Part shown: piece by piece, positions 41,550 to 50,083 of the stretch | How the letters are laid out: each line of letters starts with the position of its first letter | How positions within the stretch are numbered: position 1 is the stretch's first letter | Assembly (NCBI GenBank): GCA_019413925.1 | Contig: DXMY01000037.1 | Span: 1 to 50,092 of the forward strand | Direction: 5' to 3' | Source: Collinsella sp. | Lineage (GTDB): Bacteria; Actinomycetota; Coriobacteriia; Coriobacteriales; Coriobacteriaceae | DNA length: 50,092 nucleotides | Notes under the pieces: generated by a model | Told to the model about the DNA's origin: nothing | Database searches by the model: none | Seen by the model: only the letters and a program-made list of their open reading frames with translations | Position numbers and translations under genes: made by a program

Positions 41550-44033
41550 ATGGAATCGTTGTACCGAAAGTATCGCCCGCTCACCTTCGACTCCGTGGTG
41601 GGCCAGCAGCATATCGTCTCGACGCTCGAGCACGCCATCACCGAGGGGCGTCTGTCCCACGCGTACCTGTTCTGCGGACCGCGCGGCACGGGCAAGACCA
41701 CCATGGCGCGCATTCTGGCCAAGGCGCTACTGTGTCGCAACGCCGAGGCGGCGCGCGCCGAGGGTGCAAGCGGCTGCATGCCCGACGGCACCTGTGAGGA
41801 GTGCGAGCTCATCGCCGAGGGCAACCACCCCGATGTCTACGAGCTCGATGCCGCAAGCCGCACGGGCGTGGACAATGTGCGCGAGGAGATCATCAACTCC
41901 GTCAACTTTGCCCCGGTGCGCGGCAAGTACAAGATCTATATCATCGACGAGGTTCACATGCTCACGACGGCGGCGTTCAACGCGCTGCTCAAGACGCTCG
42001 AGGAGCCGCCGGCGCACGTGATCTTTGTGCTGTGCACCACCGACCCGCAAAAGATTCTGGAGACCATCCTCTCGCGCTGCCAGCGTTTCGATTTCCATCG
42101 CATCGGCAACGAGGATATTGAGCATCGCTTGGCATACGTATGCGAGCAGGAGGGCTTCGATTACGACGACGAGGCGCTCGCCATCGTGGCGCGCCATGCC
42201 AAGGGCGGCATGCGCGACGCGCTCTCCACGCTGGAGCAGCTGAGCGTTTTTGGCAACGGTTCTGTGCATGCGGACGATGCCCGCTCGCTTTTAGGCGAGG
42301 TTTCGGACCAGATTCTGGGCGAGTTTTCCCGCGCCATTGCCGATCGCGATGTTGCCGAGCTCTATGGACTGATCCGTGCGCAGGTCGAGGAAGGAAACGA
42401 CCTGCTGGAGCTGACGCGCGACCTGGTAGCGCATGTGCGTGACGTGTACGTTGCCTGCGTTGCCGGTGCCCGTGCCGAGCTGTTTGAGGGCGGCTCCGAG
42501 CAGGCCGAGGCGCTTGCTGCCGAGGCCGCTGCCTTTGGCGAGCATCCTGCCGACCGCCTGGCCCGCGTGCTGACGATGCTCGACGATGCCGCACTGGAGA
42601 TGAGGGGCGCGAGCGACGTGCGCCTGGTGCTCGAGATTGCCTGCACGCGTCTGGCACGTCCCGAGGCTGATTTAACGATTGAGGCATTGGCCGAGCGCGT
42701 GGCGCGTCTGGAGGCCATGGTTGCCAACGGCGCCGTGCCGGCGAGCGTGGCTGCTGCTCAGGCCACCGCGCCTGCAGCATCCGTACCCGCTGCTGCCCAG
42801 CAGCCGACGCTGATCTCGGGTGCCCGAGCCGCTACTCCGGCGGCATCTGCTACCACCGCTGATACGTCCGCGCGCCAGGGCGGTATGCCTTGGGACCGTG
42901 GTGCTGCCGCTCCGGCGGCTCAGCCTGCGCCCCGTTCTGCGTCCGTGTCGGCTTCCAAGCCTGCAGCGTCTGCACCTCAGTCTGCGCCGGCTCCGACGCC
43001 TCAGCCCGTTGCAGCCCCCGCGCCTGCCACCGCTCCGGCACCTAAGCCCCAGCCCAACACCGCCGCCCAGGTTGCTGCCGCTGGTGCCGCCGAGACCCCC
43101 GCGGTCGAGGATGCCGGTGAGCTCCAGCGCAAATGGGCCGAGGTCGTCGAACGCGTCAAGGCTCGTCAGGCCTCCTACGCAGGGCTTTTGCTCAATGCCC
43201 GCGCCACAGCAGACGACGGCTCCAAGCTCACGGTCTCGTTCCCCGCGGGCTCGACCTTTGCCATCAAGATGCTCGGACGCGCCGACACGCAGTCGGTGGT
43301 CCTGCCGATAGTCAGTGCGGTCTTCGGTCGTCGCACCGTCGACTACGTCCTGGATGGAGGTGGCACGCTGGCTCCTCAACATGAGGAGCATTCTCCATCT
43401 GCACGGGCTGCGGCATCTGCGGACCCGCAACCCGTGTCCTCGGCGGCCCCTGCATCCTCGAACGTCAGCGCGACGCAGCCAAAAGCGGCACCGGTAGCGG
43501 CACCGACCCCGTCGGCGCCTGAACCCGCTGCGCCCAAACAGGCTGCTCCGGTCCCCGCGCCCAAGCCCGCCGCCGCGCCTGCGCCCAAGTCATCCGACCT
43601 GGGCAAAGCCCCCTGGCTGCGCTCCGACAACCCCGCTGGCGCTCCTGCCACGGGCAAGCTCCCGACCGAGCCCGCACCCCGAGCGCCCGAGCGCACGTCC
43701 GCTCCCAAGGCTCAGCCGTCTGCGCAGTCTGCACCGTGGGAATCCGAGCAGGTGCCCTACGATGACGCCATGGTCGGCGGCTTTGCAGGCGATGCGAGCG
43801 GGGACGATCTGCCTCCGTTCGACGTGCCGGGTGCGACGCCCGCGCCCAAGCCCGCTGCAACTGCCCCCAAAGAGGAGGACGCTCCTGCAGCTCCCTGGGA
43901 GTCCAACCCCGGCGCGGGCAGTCCCTTCGGCCATCAGGGCGCAGCCCCATGCATCCCGCAGACCGAGGACGAGGCCAAAGCCCTCATCCGCAGCGTCTTC
44001 GGTCAGTCCACCATCTTCAAACCGGTGGAGTAG
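41550..44033 (+). CDS. dnaX: DNA polymerase III subunit gamma/tau
   Basis: 827 residues from ATG 41550 (GGGGGAG upstream). It is the clamp-loader ATPase. The AAA+ domain (1-230) has Walker A GPRGTGKT, a zinc-type cysteine set (LCRN, GCMPDGTCEEC) and Walker B IIDEVHM, with the SRC sensor region ILSRCQRFDF. The clamp-loader collar lies at about 235-390. From about 410 to 825 the protein is Ala/Pro-rich, interrupted by a folded segment (about 535-630; LQRKWAEVVERVKARQASYA, LTVSFPAGSTFAIKML) like domain V. It is longer than most. I see no A AAA AAG frameshift site, so a separate gamma form is not indicated. Confidence 0.95.
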   Translation: MESLYRKYRPLTFDSVVGQQHIVSTLEHAITEGRLSHAYLFCGPRGTGKTTMARILAKALLCRNAEAARAEGASGCMPDGTCEECELIAEGNHPDVYELDAASRTGVDNVREEIINSVNFAPVRGKYKIYIIDEVHMLTTAAFNALLKTLEEPPAHVIFVLCTTDPQKILETILSRCQRFDFHRIGNEDIEHRLAYVCEQEGFDYDDEALAIVARHAKGGMRDALSTLEQLSVFGNGSVHADDARSLLGEVSDQILGEFSRAIADRDVAELYGLIRAQVEEGNDLLELTRDLVAHVRDVYVACVAGARAELFEGGSEQAEALAAEAAAFGEHPADRLARVLTMLDDAALEMRGASDVRLVLEIACTRLARPEADLTIEALAERVARLEAMVANGAVPASVAAAQATAPAASVPAAAQQPTLISGARAATPAASATTADTSARQGGMPWDRGAAAPAAQPAPRSASVSASKPAASAPQSAPAPTPQPVAAPAPATAPAPKPQPNTAAQVAAAGAAETPAVEDAGELQRKWAEVVERVKARQASYAGLLLNARATADDGSKLTVSFPAGSTFAIKMLGRADTQSVVLPIVSAVFGRRTVDYVLDGGGTLAPQHEEHSPSARAAASADPQPVSSAAPASSNVSATQPKAAPVAAPTPSAPEPAAPKQAAPVPAPKPAAAPAPKSSDLGKAPWLRSDNPAGAPATGKLPTEPAPRAPERTSAPKAQPSAQSAPWESEQVPYDDAMVGGFAGDASGDDLPPFDVPGATPAPKPAATAPKEEDAPAAPWESNPGAGSPFGHQGAAPCIPQTEDEAKALIRSVFGQSTIFKPVE

Positions 44034-44087
44034 CTGTACAGGCGGGTATACTGCTCAAGAAGAGACGTCTTTGAACGGAGCGAGCTT

Positions 44088-44348
44088 ATGATGTGGGAAT
44101 ATGTCCGCCTTGAGGACGATACGCAGGTTTCGTATTCCGAAGTCCGTGAGGACAATACGGTGAAGGTCGTTGTGGAGCGCCCACGCGATTGGGGTTTTGA
44201 CACGGCGGAGTGCATCTTGCCGGCATTCAATTGGGTGTCACACGAGGGCTTTAGCGAAGCGAACCTCAAAGAACTCGATGATTTCGTGCGCAACAATGCC
44301 CCGCTCATCCTGCGTTTTGCCTACGAAGGCGGACGAGTCTATGCCTAG
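44088..44348 (+). CDS. Small acidic protein of unknown function
   Basis: 86 residues from ATG 44088, or 85 from the next ATG; GGAGCGAG precedes it. Soluble, no signal peptide. The sequence contains EVREDNTVKVVVERPRDWG and an Asp/Glu-rich helix near the C-terminus. It resembles small DUF-type proteins seen alone in many genomes, but I cannot name a family. Its codon use is normal. Confidence 0.6.
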   Translation: MMWEYVRLEDDTQVSYSEVREDNTVKVVVERPRDWGFDTAECILPAFNWVSHEGFSEANLKELDDFVRNNAPLILRFAYEGGRVYA

Positions 44349-44370
44349 TCTCTTCCGACTCGGCCATATA

Positions 44371-44838
44371 TCACTTTCTTTTGTCCGGGCGCATCTGTAT
44401 TTCGGACATGTGTAGCGTGGTGCCGTGTGTCTCGCATTCGAGCAGGCAGATGCGTGACGGTCGGCCTAGGGTGCTGAGGTCGACACGATACGTCGCGCGG
44501 CTGTCCGTGTACTCGACTTGCTCGGCGTCGAGGGTTGCTCCGATTGTCAAGAAAGCGCCTGGTTCGGCACCGACAATCTTGGAGTCCTTTATCTTGACCT
44601 TGAACTCTTGGTAGAGGGACGGGCTGTTGTAGTAAATGGTTCGGGTTCCATCGGTGCACTCATCGGTCGCTTCCCATTTGACGGTGGGCTGGTCCGAGCT
44701 GGCTACTAACAGTTCTGCTCCAAAGGCTATAGCGTTGGTGACGACAACCAGCAATGCCCAGCCGGCAAAGAGATAGATAACCAAATATAGAGCGGGGTGT
44801 TTTGAGCGGATGTTTTGGAGCGCGTCGGGGGCATTCAT
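44371..44838 (-). CDS. Membrane-anchored protein of unknown function
   Basis: 155 residues from the ATG ending at 44838, with TGAGGTG as ribosome site. One hydrophobic helix (about 15-40, YLVIYLFAGWALLVVVTNAI) leaves an exported domain of about 115 residues with a cysteine pair (RICLLECE) and a further Cys in DECTDG. It contains TIYYNSPSLYQEFKVKIKDS. It is not recognised. It converges with the gene at 44088. GC content is lower than in neighbours. Confidence 0.6.
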   Translation of the reverse strand: MNAPDALQNIRSKHPALYLVIYLFAGWALLVVVTNAIAFGAELLVASSDQPTVKWEATDECTDGTRTIYYNSPSLYQEFKVKIKDSKIVGAEPGAFLTIGATLDAEQVEYTDSRATYRVDLSTLGRPSRICLLECETHGTTLHMSEIQMRPDKRK

Positions 44839-45177
44839 GGGGCACCTCAAAATTGCTATCTATGACAATCAAATTATACTCTGCCGCCATGTGCTCCGCC
44901 TCGAGCAGCGGTTTGGCATTTAGCTATTTAGTGGCACACATGAAATGCCGGATTCGGCTCTACTAGATTGAGTATGCGATATTATGCAACCTTGCATAAT
45001 TCGGCCTTGCATAATCTTTGCGCGTGGTTTGTATTGGAGGACATGTATATCGACTGAGGTAGCGTGTCCGCCCCGCTTGCTTGCCCCGCGCCGTGGTACG
45101 ATTTTTGAGTTTGAAAGCCCCGCCGTGCTCCGGCTGCCCTTGCAGCTCGGCGCGCGGCCGCACGTAAAGGAGCCATC
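44839..45177. other. Intergenic region upstream of ybaB with a palindrome
   Basis: 339 bases without a credible gene. ATTATGCAA-CC-TTGCATAAT (44981-45000) is a perfect 9-bp palindrome, followed by one more half-site TTGCATAAT at 45007-45015. No SRP or other RNA signature was found. The final 60 bases are GC-rich leader sequence for ybaB. Confidence 0.5.
44981..45015. promoter_or_regulatory. ATTATGCAA palindrome plus extra half-site
   Basis: Perfect inverted repeat ATTATGCAA/TTGCATAAT with a 2-nt spacer, and a third half-site 15 bases on. The form suits a dimeric regulator, but the target gene is unclear: ybaB-recR starts 163 bases downstream, and the minus-strand gene starts 143 bases to the left. 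Confidence 0.45.
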
Positions 45178-45498
45178 ATGGCCGGTATGAACATGCAGCA
45201 GATGATGAAGCAGGCCCGCAAGATGCAGGAGCAGCTTGCCGCCGCGCAGGAGAACCTCAAGTCCCAGACCGTCGACGCCTCTGCCGGCGGCGGCATGGTC
45301 AAGGTGACCGTCAACGGCGAGATGGAGCTCGTCAACCTCACCATCGATCCCGATGCGCTCGATCCCGAGGACGTCGATATGCTGCAGGACATGATCATGG
45401 CTGCCGTCAACGAGGCCGTCCGCGGCGTCAACGAGCTCGCCAACAAGCAGATGGGCGCCATCACCGGCGGCCTCAACATCCCGGGCATGCCGTTCTAA
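45178..45498 (+). CDS. YbaB/EbfC family nucleoid-associated protein
   Basis: 106 residues, the usual size. N-terminal helix with repeated Met and Gln (MNMQQMMKQARKMQEQL), then the conserved GGGMVKVTVNGEMELVNLTIDPDAL, and a C-terminal helix with LQDMIMAAVNEAV. It binds DNA as a dimer. AAAGGAG precedes the ATG. It is followed after 13 bases by recR, a very common pairing next to dnaX. Confidence 0.94.
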   Translation: MAGMNMQQMMKQARKMQEQLAAAQENLKSQTVDASAGGGMVKVTVNGEMELVNLTIDPDALDPEDVDMLQDMIMAAVNEAVRGVNELANKQMGAITGGLNIPGMPF

Positions 45499-45511
45499 GA
45501 CACGCATATAT

Positions 45512-46108
45512 ATGAGTGCGAATCACAGTCTGCAAAAACTGCTCGATGAGCTGGGCCGCCTGCCGGGCATTGGTCCCAAGTCAGCTCAGCGCATCGCCTA
45601 TTACCTGTTGGAGGCTGACGCCGAGGAGGCGCGCCGCCTGGCCGAGGCCATCCTGGAGGTTAAGCAGGAGGTTCACTTTTGCAGCCGCTGCTTTAACTAC
45701 GCCACGGCCGACGAGTGCTCCATCTGCCAGGATTCGATGCGCGACACCACTCGCATTTGCGTGGTGGGCGAGCCGCGCGACGTCCAGGCGATCGAGCGCA
45801 CGGGCAGCTACCACGGTCTCTACCACGTATTGGGCGGCGTGATCAGCCCCATGGACAAGATTGGCCCCGAGCAGCTGCACATTCGCGAGCTGCTGGCACG
45901 CTTGGGTCACGAGGACATCCACGAGGTCATCATCGCCACCAACCCCAATATTGAGGGCGAGACCACGGCGAGCTACCTGGCCCGCACTATCAAGCCGCTG
46001 GGCGTCGAGGTGTCGCGTCTGGCGAGCGGTCTGCCCGTGGGCGGCGACCTGGAGTATGCCGACGAGCTTACGCTCGGGCGCGCCATCGAGGCCCGTCGCA
46101 CGATTTAG
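45512..46108 (+). CDS. recR: Recombination protein RecR
   Basis: 198 residues. Helix-hairpin-helix (LGRLPGIGPKSAQRIAYYLL) at the N-terminus, zinc-finger cysteines (CSRCFNYATADECSICQD) at about 57-75, then a Toprim domain (ICVVGEPRDVQAIE, VIIATNPNIEGETTASYLA) and the C-terminal Walker-B-like end (ASGLPVGGDLEYADELTLGRA region). It works with RecO and RecF in gap repair. It is co-transcribed with ybaB. Length and motifs are normal. Confidence 0.97.
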   Translation: MSANHSLQKLLDELGRLPGIGPKSAQRIAYYLLEADAEEARRLAEAILEVKQEVHFCSRCFNYATADECSICQDSMRDTTRICVVGEPRDVQAIERTGSYHGLYHVLGGVISPMDKIGPEQLHIRELLARLGHEDIHEVIIATNPNIEGETTASYLARTIKPLGVEVSRLASGLPVGGDLEYADELTLGRAIEARRTI

Positions 46109-46311
46109 GTGGCGAGCCTGCTCCTGCCGTATGTTTTCCTCGCGACGCACGGGGTAGTCATAATTTCCCCGTGCGACTGTAAGTTTGTTGTGCAACAAAG
46201 ATGCTTTGTATCCGCTTATCGCATGGATGCTTCCACTCGCATCCTTAATTTGCCCATTCGTTGCGCAACCTTTTGGGTTCGCTGATACACTCAAAATGGA
46301 TTCGAATGAAT

Positions 46312-46340
46312 GCGCCGCTCCCGAGCGGCGTGTTTTTGTT
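46312..46340 (+). terminator. Terminator-like hairpin directly before the ribosome site
   Basis: GCCGCTC-CC-GAGCGGC stem followed by GTGTTTTTGTT, then GGAGGAG of the next gene at 46341. It could be an attenuator for the downstream kinase cassette. A second hairpin, CGCACGGGG/CCCCGTGCG (about 46146-46175), lies nearer recR and is a better recR terminator. Confidence 0.55.
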
Positions 46341-46352
46341 GGAGGAGAACGC

Positions 46353-47258
46353 ATGCGGCCCGGTGGCACTCAGACAAAGCGCGGCACCGCGGTGCGCATG
46401 CGACGCCGACTGGGCTTGGCGCCGCGGGCGTACGCACTGCTGTCTTGCTCGCTGGTGCTGGTCATAGCTGGCGTTTCTGCCTATGGCATGACCGTGCCGT
46501 CCATGATGCAGGCACATGCCGCACGCGAACCGCGCGTGGGGCATGAGGTCAAAAGTGATCTGGGCACCACGACTGGATATGCTTGGGCAAGTGTGGTCGC
46601 GCATATTGTGTTTGGCGCCGACGACGCGGACGGCGCCGAGGCCCCGGACAACGAAGTCACGCTTGCCAATGGCAAAACCATCGTGCTCACCAACACCAAG
46701 ATCATCGATCGGTTGTCCAACAATAGCGTGGCGGCAACGGTGAATAAGGTCGAGCAGCAGAAGGAGCAGGACGCCCAGCAGTCCGGAAAGCCCGGTAGCT
46801 CGGATACTTCTGGCTCCGGCTCGGATTCGTCGAGTTCGGGCGGCGGCTCTGGGTCGGGTTCCTCTGCCGGAGGGTCTGGAAACGGCGGCTCGACGGGCGG
46901 CAACACTGACAACGATGCAAACTCCGGTGGCCTTTCCGCTGCTGAGGAAGAGAGCATTCACAGTTGGCTTGTGACCAAGTACAACATGCTCGACGGCTAT
47001 GTTTCTCGTGCCAATGACGTGGTTTCGACCTATAACTCTACGGGAGATCCCAGGCCGTGCGACAGCCTGGTCGGGGAGATGTTTGTCATTCGAGCCGAGT
47101 TCGGTCGTCAGACATTCTCGCCCCGGTCAAAGTGGTATCAGCAGTATGCCAATCTGTGGGGCTGTTACACCAACCTATGTCAATGGGTCGGCCATTACGG
47201 CGATGATGACGTCGCGCTCGGTAACTTCAACAATAACGTGGCGGCGCTTGCCCTATGA
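46353..47258 (+). CDS. Membrane-anchored exported protein of unknown function, first gene of kinase cassette
   Basis: 301 residues from ATG 46353 (GGAGGAG upstream); the frame is open back to 46185 but without a site. A basic start (MRPGGTQTKRGTAVRMRRRLG) precedes one hydrophobic segment (about 27-50). A conserved-looking domain (about 60-135) follows, then a long Ser/Gly linker (about 140-185) and a C-terminal helical domain (about 190-300; WLVTKYNMLDGYVSRANDVV, FVIRAEFGRQTFSP, YANLWGCYTNLCQWVGHYG) with Cys residues. The stop overlaps the start of the kinase gene (ATGA), so the two are probably made together. It may be the receptor or substrate of that kinase. Confidence 0.75.
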   Translation: MRPGGTQTKRGTAVRMRRRLGLAPRAYALLSCSLVLVIAGVSAYGMTVPSMMQAHAAREPRVGHEVKSDLGTTTGYAWASVVAHIVFGADDADGAEAPDNEVTLANGKTIVLTNTKIIDRLSNNSVAATVNKVEQQKEQDAQQSGKPGSSDTSGSGSDSSSSGGGSGSGSSAGGSGNGGSTGGNTDNDANSGGLSAAEEESIHSWLVTKYNMLDGYVSRANDVVSTYNSTGDPRPCDSLVGEMFVIRAEFGRQTFSPRSKWYQQYANLWGCYTNLCQWVGHYGDDDVALGNFNNNVAALAL

Positions 47259-49099
47259 TGACCGATCTTGCATCCACCACACCACAATCGCTCGGTCGCG
47301 ATCCCATGGTCGGCCTGCGCCTGGCGCGTGTCGACGGGTTTGAGCCGGCCATTGCGCTCGGTCAGGACGAACTGCCTGCCTATCTGCGTCGTTTTACGAT
47401 ACTGTTTGCCGACGATGCCACCATGCGCCGTGGCGGTATCGGCCGCGTGACGCGTGCCGTCAACGCCCAAGGCGAGGCCGTAGCACTCAAACAGCTCATC
47501 TTGCCGACGCGCGATGAGTTTGACGACGATGCCGCCCATGAGGCGCTGGTCGCCAAGTTCAAAGCGGCGTTTCGCGAGGAATATGAATGCCATCGCGCCC
47601 TTTCGGGCCTTAAGGGCTTTCCCCGCCTCTATGGCTGGGGCGAGGTCGACGGTGTGCCTGCAATTGTTATGGAATGGGTCGAGGGCGAGACGCTTGCCCG
47701 CTTGCGTTCGCGACTCGCCGTGGACGATGCCGGACGCTTGTCGCCGCTTGTGGCGGCGCGTCTGGGTCGCGACCTGTTCGATCTGCTCTGCCGTATGAGC
47801 CTGGTGGGTGAGGGCTTTGTCCATCGCGATATCTCGCCCGCTAATATTATGGTGCGTACGGCGCGCCTGCCGCTTGACCGGCAGCTTGCCGAGGGCACCT
47901 TTGACCTGTGTCTGATCGACTTTGGCTCGTCGCTGGCGCTCGAGCCTGCGTCGGCCGTGGCCGGTACCGGCGGCAAGGCGTCGTTTACGGAGCGCTATGC
48001 CACGCTGCGTCGCGCGACGGTTGCCTATGCCCCGCCCGAGATGCTTACCGACGATATTCCCGACCTGCGCGCCTTGCGTATGTCGCCGGAGATTGACGTC
48101 TATGCCGCGGCAAGCACGGTTTACGAGCTCATTGCCGGCGTCGCGCCATACGAAGCCGCGCCGAGCACTTCGGGCACCTCGGGTTCGCGCAAAAAGACGC
48201 GCGACATCGCGAGCCCCTACCGTCTCAAGATGGACACGCGGCCCGACTATCCCATTGGTGCCCATGCGCCCGGTTGCGATTTGACTCAGCTGCTTCGCCG
48301 TGAGCCCGATGTGGCGCTCGCCGCGGCCGAGCAGGCCCAGCAGCTGGGGCTTGAGCCGGATTCCGAGGAGCTACGCGATGCGCTGGCGTTTGTCGAAGCC
48401 CAGCTGTTCGACGTGGTGATGGCCTGTCTGTCCAGCTCTCAAAAAGATCGTCCCGAGCCGGCGGCGGTCGAGGCGGCGCTCTCGGCGTTTTGTGACCACT
48501 ATGCGCAAAATGTTGGTCGTTCGCTCCGTGGCGAGCCGCTCACGCCGTGCCCCATGGATGCGTCCGGCCGCGCGGTTCGTCGCGCGCTGATGGTCGGCGC
48601 GGCTGTCGTCTGCGGCGTGGTTTGGACTGTGGTCGTGGTTTCGGCCGCGCTGCTGGCATCGGGCGCTCGCGTGACGGCGACTTTGGGATCGCTCGTGTGG
48701 TCTGGGTCGCTACCGGGTATTATTGCCGCACTGGCGTTGGCGCTGCCAGGCATAGCCGGCGTTGCCGCGGGGGCACTTGCGCGCGATCGGCGCTCGGGGT
48801 TCCTGCAGGGTGTGCTTGCGCTTTCTGCCTGCGAGGTTCCGGTGCTGGCTGTGGCTGCATGTAGCGTATTTTCCCAACGCGCCGTGATGGGCGGCCTTGT
48901 TGCCGCTCTGATTGCAACCTATACGCTTACGTGGTTTTTGCTTGCGATGGGCTTTGCCTTTGAACTTCCCGTTTCGGCACCGCGACGCACAAAAGCCCAG
49001 ATGGCGACTCCGCTTGCCGGTGGAGCCGCAGCTGCCCGTATTTTTGGCGGACCTGTCGAAGTATCGTCCGATTCTATTTCTACGACCAAGGAGGCCTAG
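47255..49099 (+). CDS. Membrane Ser/Thr protein kinase
   Basis: 614 residues from ATG 47255 overlapping the previous stop. The kinase domain spans about 45-410: glycine loop RRGGIGRV, VALKQLILP, catalytic HRDISPANIM, metal-binding IDFGSS, and an APPEM-type activation end (VAYAPPEML). Several insertions enlarge it, for example about 300-335. The C-terminal part (about 440-580) has five or so membrane helices. It differs from the kinase at 38729 in sequence but shares the kinase-then-membrane layout. It sits between an exported protein and an FHA protein, a self-contained signalling unit. Confidence 0.87.
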   Translation: MMTDLASTTPQSLGRDPMVGLRLARVDGFEPAIALGQDELPAYLRRFTILFADDATMRRGGIGRVTRAVNAQGEAVALKQLILPTRDEFDDDAAHEALVAKFKAAFREEYECHRALSGLKGFPRLYGWGEVDGVPAIVMEWVEGETLARLRSRLAVDDAGRLSPLVAARLGRDLFDLLCRMSLVGEGFVHRDISPANIMVRTARLPLDRQLAEGTFDLCLIDFGSSLALEPASAVAGTGGKASFTERYATLRRATVAYAPPEMLTDDIPDLRALRMSPEIDVYAAASTVYELIAGVAPYEAAPSTSGTSGSRKKTRDIASPYRLKMDTRPDYPIGAHAPGCDLTQLLRREPDVALAAAEQAQQLGLEPDSEELRDALAFVEAQLFDVVMACLSSSQKDRPEPAAVEAALSAFCDHYAQNVGRSLRGEPLTPCPMDASGRAVRRALMVGAAVVCGVVWTVVVVSAALLASGARVTATLGSLVWSGSLPGIIAALALALPGIAGVAAGALARDRRSGFLQGVLALSACEVPVLAVAACSVFSQRAVMGGLVAALIATYTLTWFLLAMGFAFELPVSAPRRTKAQMATPLAGGAAAARIFGGPVEVSSDSISTTKEA

Positions 49100-49102
49100 G
49101 TC

Positions 49103-50041
49103 ATGGCATCTCAAGTTGAGCTCACCCCATGCGGGGCCATGTTTGACATCTTTAAGCGCGCGGCGCATCTGAGCCATATCGAGCTGTGCGGCTTGGTGCT
49201 TTCGTCCCGTCCGCTCGCCGACGGCCGCAGCCCGCAGAGCCGAGCCGCCGATCGCTCTTGGGTTTCCCGCTTTATCGTTCGCGCGCCGGTCGGCACGCTT
49301 CAGCAGCGCTACTTTGCCGAATACGGTACCTCGGCTGCGCGTATTATGTCGCAACTGGCCCTGCGCCAGCGCAATCCCATGGACTCCACGGCTGTAATCA
49401 ATATGGTGTGCGGTCCTGCAGGTGAACCGATGGTACGCGCGCTCGAAGAGTGCCACCAGGACACGAATCTCTATCGCAACGCGCTCGATCGCCTGTCCCA
49501 GGCGGCGGAACTCATGCCCGCCGAGCGCGCCGAGGCCGTGCTGGTGCTGTTTGTCGCCGTCGGTTGTTCGGCGGATGTGCGGTCCTCGGTGAACTATGCC
49601 ATCGACTACGCGCACGCGACCTGTGGCGGAGGCACCTCCACGCCGCGTTCGCTTGGCATGTCGCTGACTGCGGGCGAACGCGAACCCGCCCCGGCGCACC
49701 CCTTGGGCTTGCTGCGCGTGCAAAACAGTTTTGTCGTGAGCGCCCCGCGCTGGATTCAGCCGAGTGAGCAGGGTGTTGAGATTGGCGCGCTGGCCACTGG
49801 TGAGGGCGATATTACCGACGTCGGCGACGATGTCTCGGCCCGCCATGCCCATATCTGGTGCGATGCTCAAAATATCTGGCACGTCGAGGACTTGTCGTCC
49901 ACCAACGGAACCGTGGTGGTAAACGGGGCCACGCGCGTCTGCATTCAGGTCGAGCCCGGCCGCTCCGCCCAGCTCAATCCCGGCGACGAGCTCAAACTCG
50001 GCGAATCCACCACCTACGCCATCCTGCTCGGCGCCCTCTAG
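49103..50041 (+). CDS. FHA-domain protein of the second kinase cassette
   Basis: 312 residues, starting 3 bases after the kinase stop, with GGAGG just before (about 49090). The N-terminal two-thirds (1-215) is a helical domain I do not recognise, with about seven Cys and repeated RALEE/LAL stretches. The C-terminal FHA domain (about 220-310) has VSARHAHIW and DLSSTNGTVVVNG, which bind phosphothreonine; the first loop reads IGALATGEGDIT instead of the typical IGR. It has no membrane segment. It is probably the cytoplasmic reader of kinase 47255. Two GGGAC motifs follow its stop. Confidence 0.85.
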   Translation: MASQVELTPCGAMFDIFKRAAHLSHIELCGLVLSSRPLADGRSPQSRAADRSWVSRFIVRAPVGTLQQRYFAEYGTSAARIMSQLALRQRNPMDSTAVINMVCGPAGEPMVRALEECHQDTNLYRNALDRLSQAAELMPAERAEAVLVLFVAVGCSADVRSSVNYAIDYAHATCGGGTSTPRSLGMSLTAGEREPAPAHPLGLLRVQNSFVVSAPRWIQPSEQGVEIGALATGEGDITDVGDDVSARHAHIWCDAQNIWHVEDLSSTNGTVVVNGATRVCIQVEPGRSAQLNPGDELKLGESTTYAILLGAL

Positions 50042-50083
50042 CCGGCAGTTAGGGACGTTCCTTTCCTGCCGGTACTTGGGGAC
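50042..50083. repeat. CCGGCAG hairpin with GGGAC loop
   Basis: CCGGCAG (50042-50048) and CTGCCGG (50066-50072) enclose TTAGGGACGTTCCTTTC. A further GGGGAC follows at 50078-50083, so another unit is probably cut by the window end. Confidence 0.7.

Noticed and set aside
41550..44033. Programmed frameshift in dnaX producing a gamma form
   Set aside because: No A AAA AAG-type slippery run followed by a hairpin was found; the frame codes for one long protein.
44839..45177. Small SRP RNA (ffs), often near dnaX-recR
   Set aside because: The conserved GGAAGGAAGCAGCC-like core is not visible here or in the dnaX leader.
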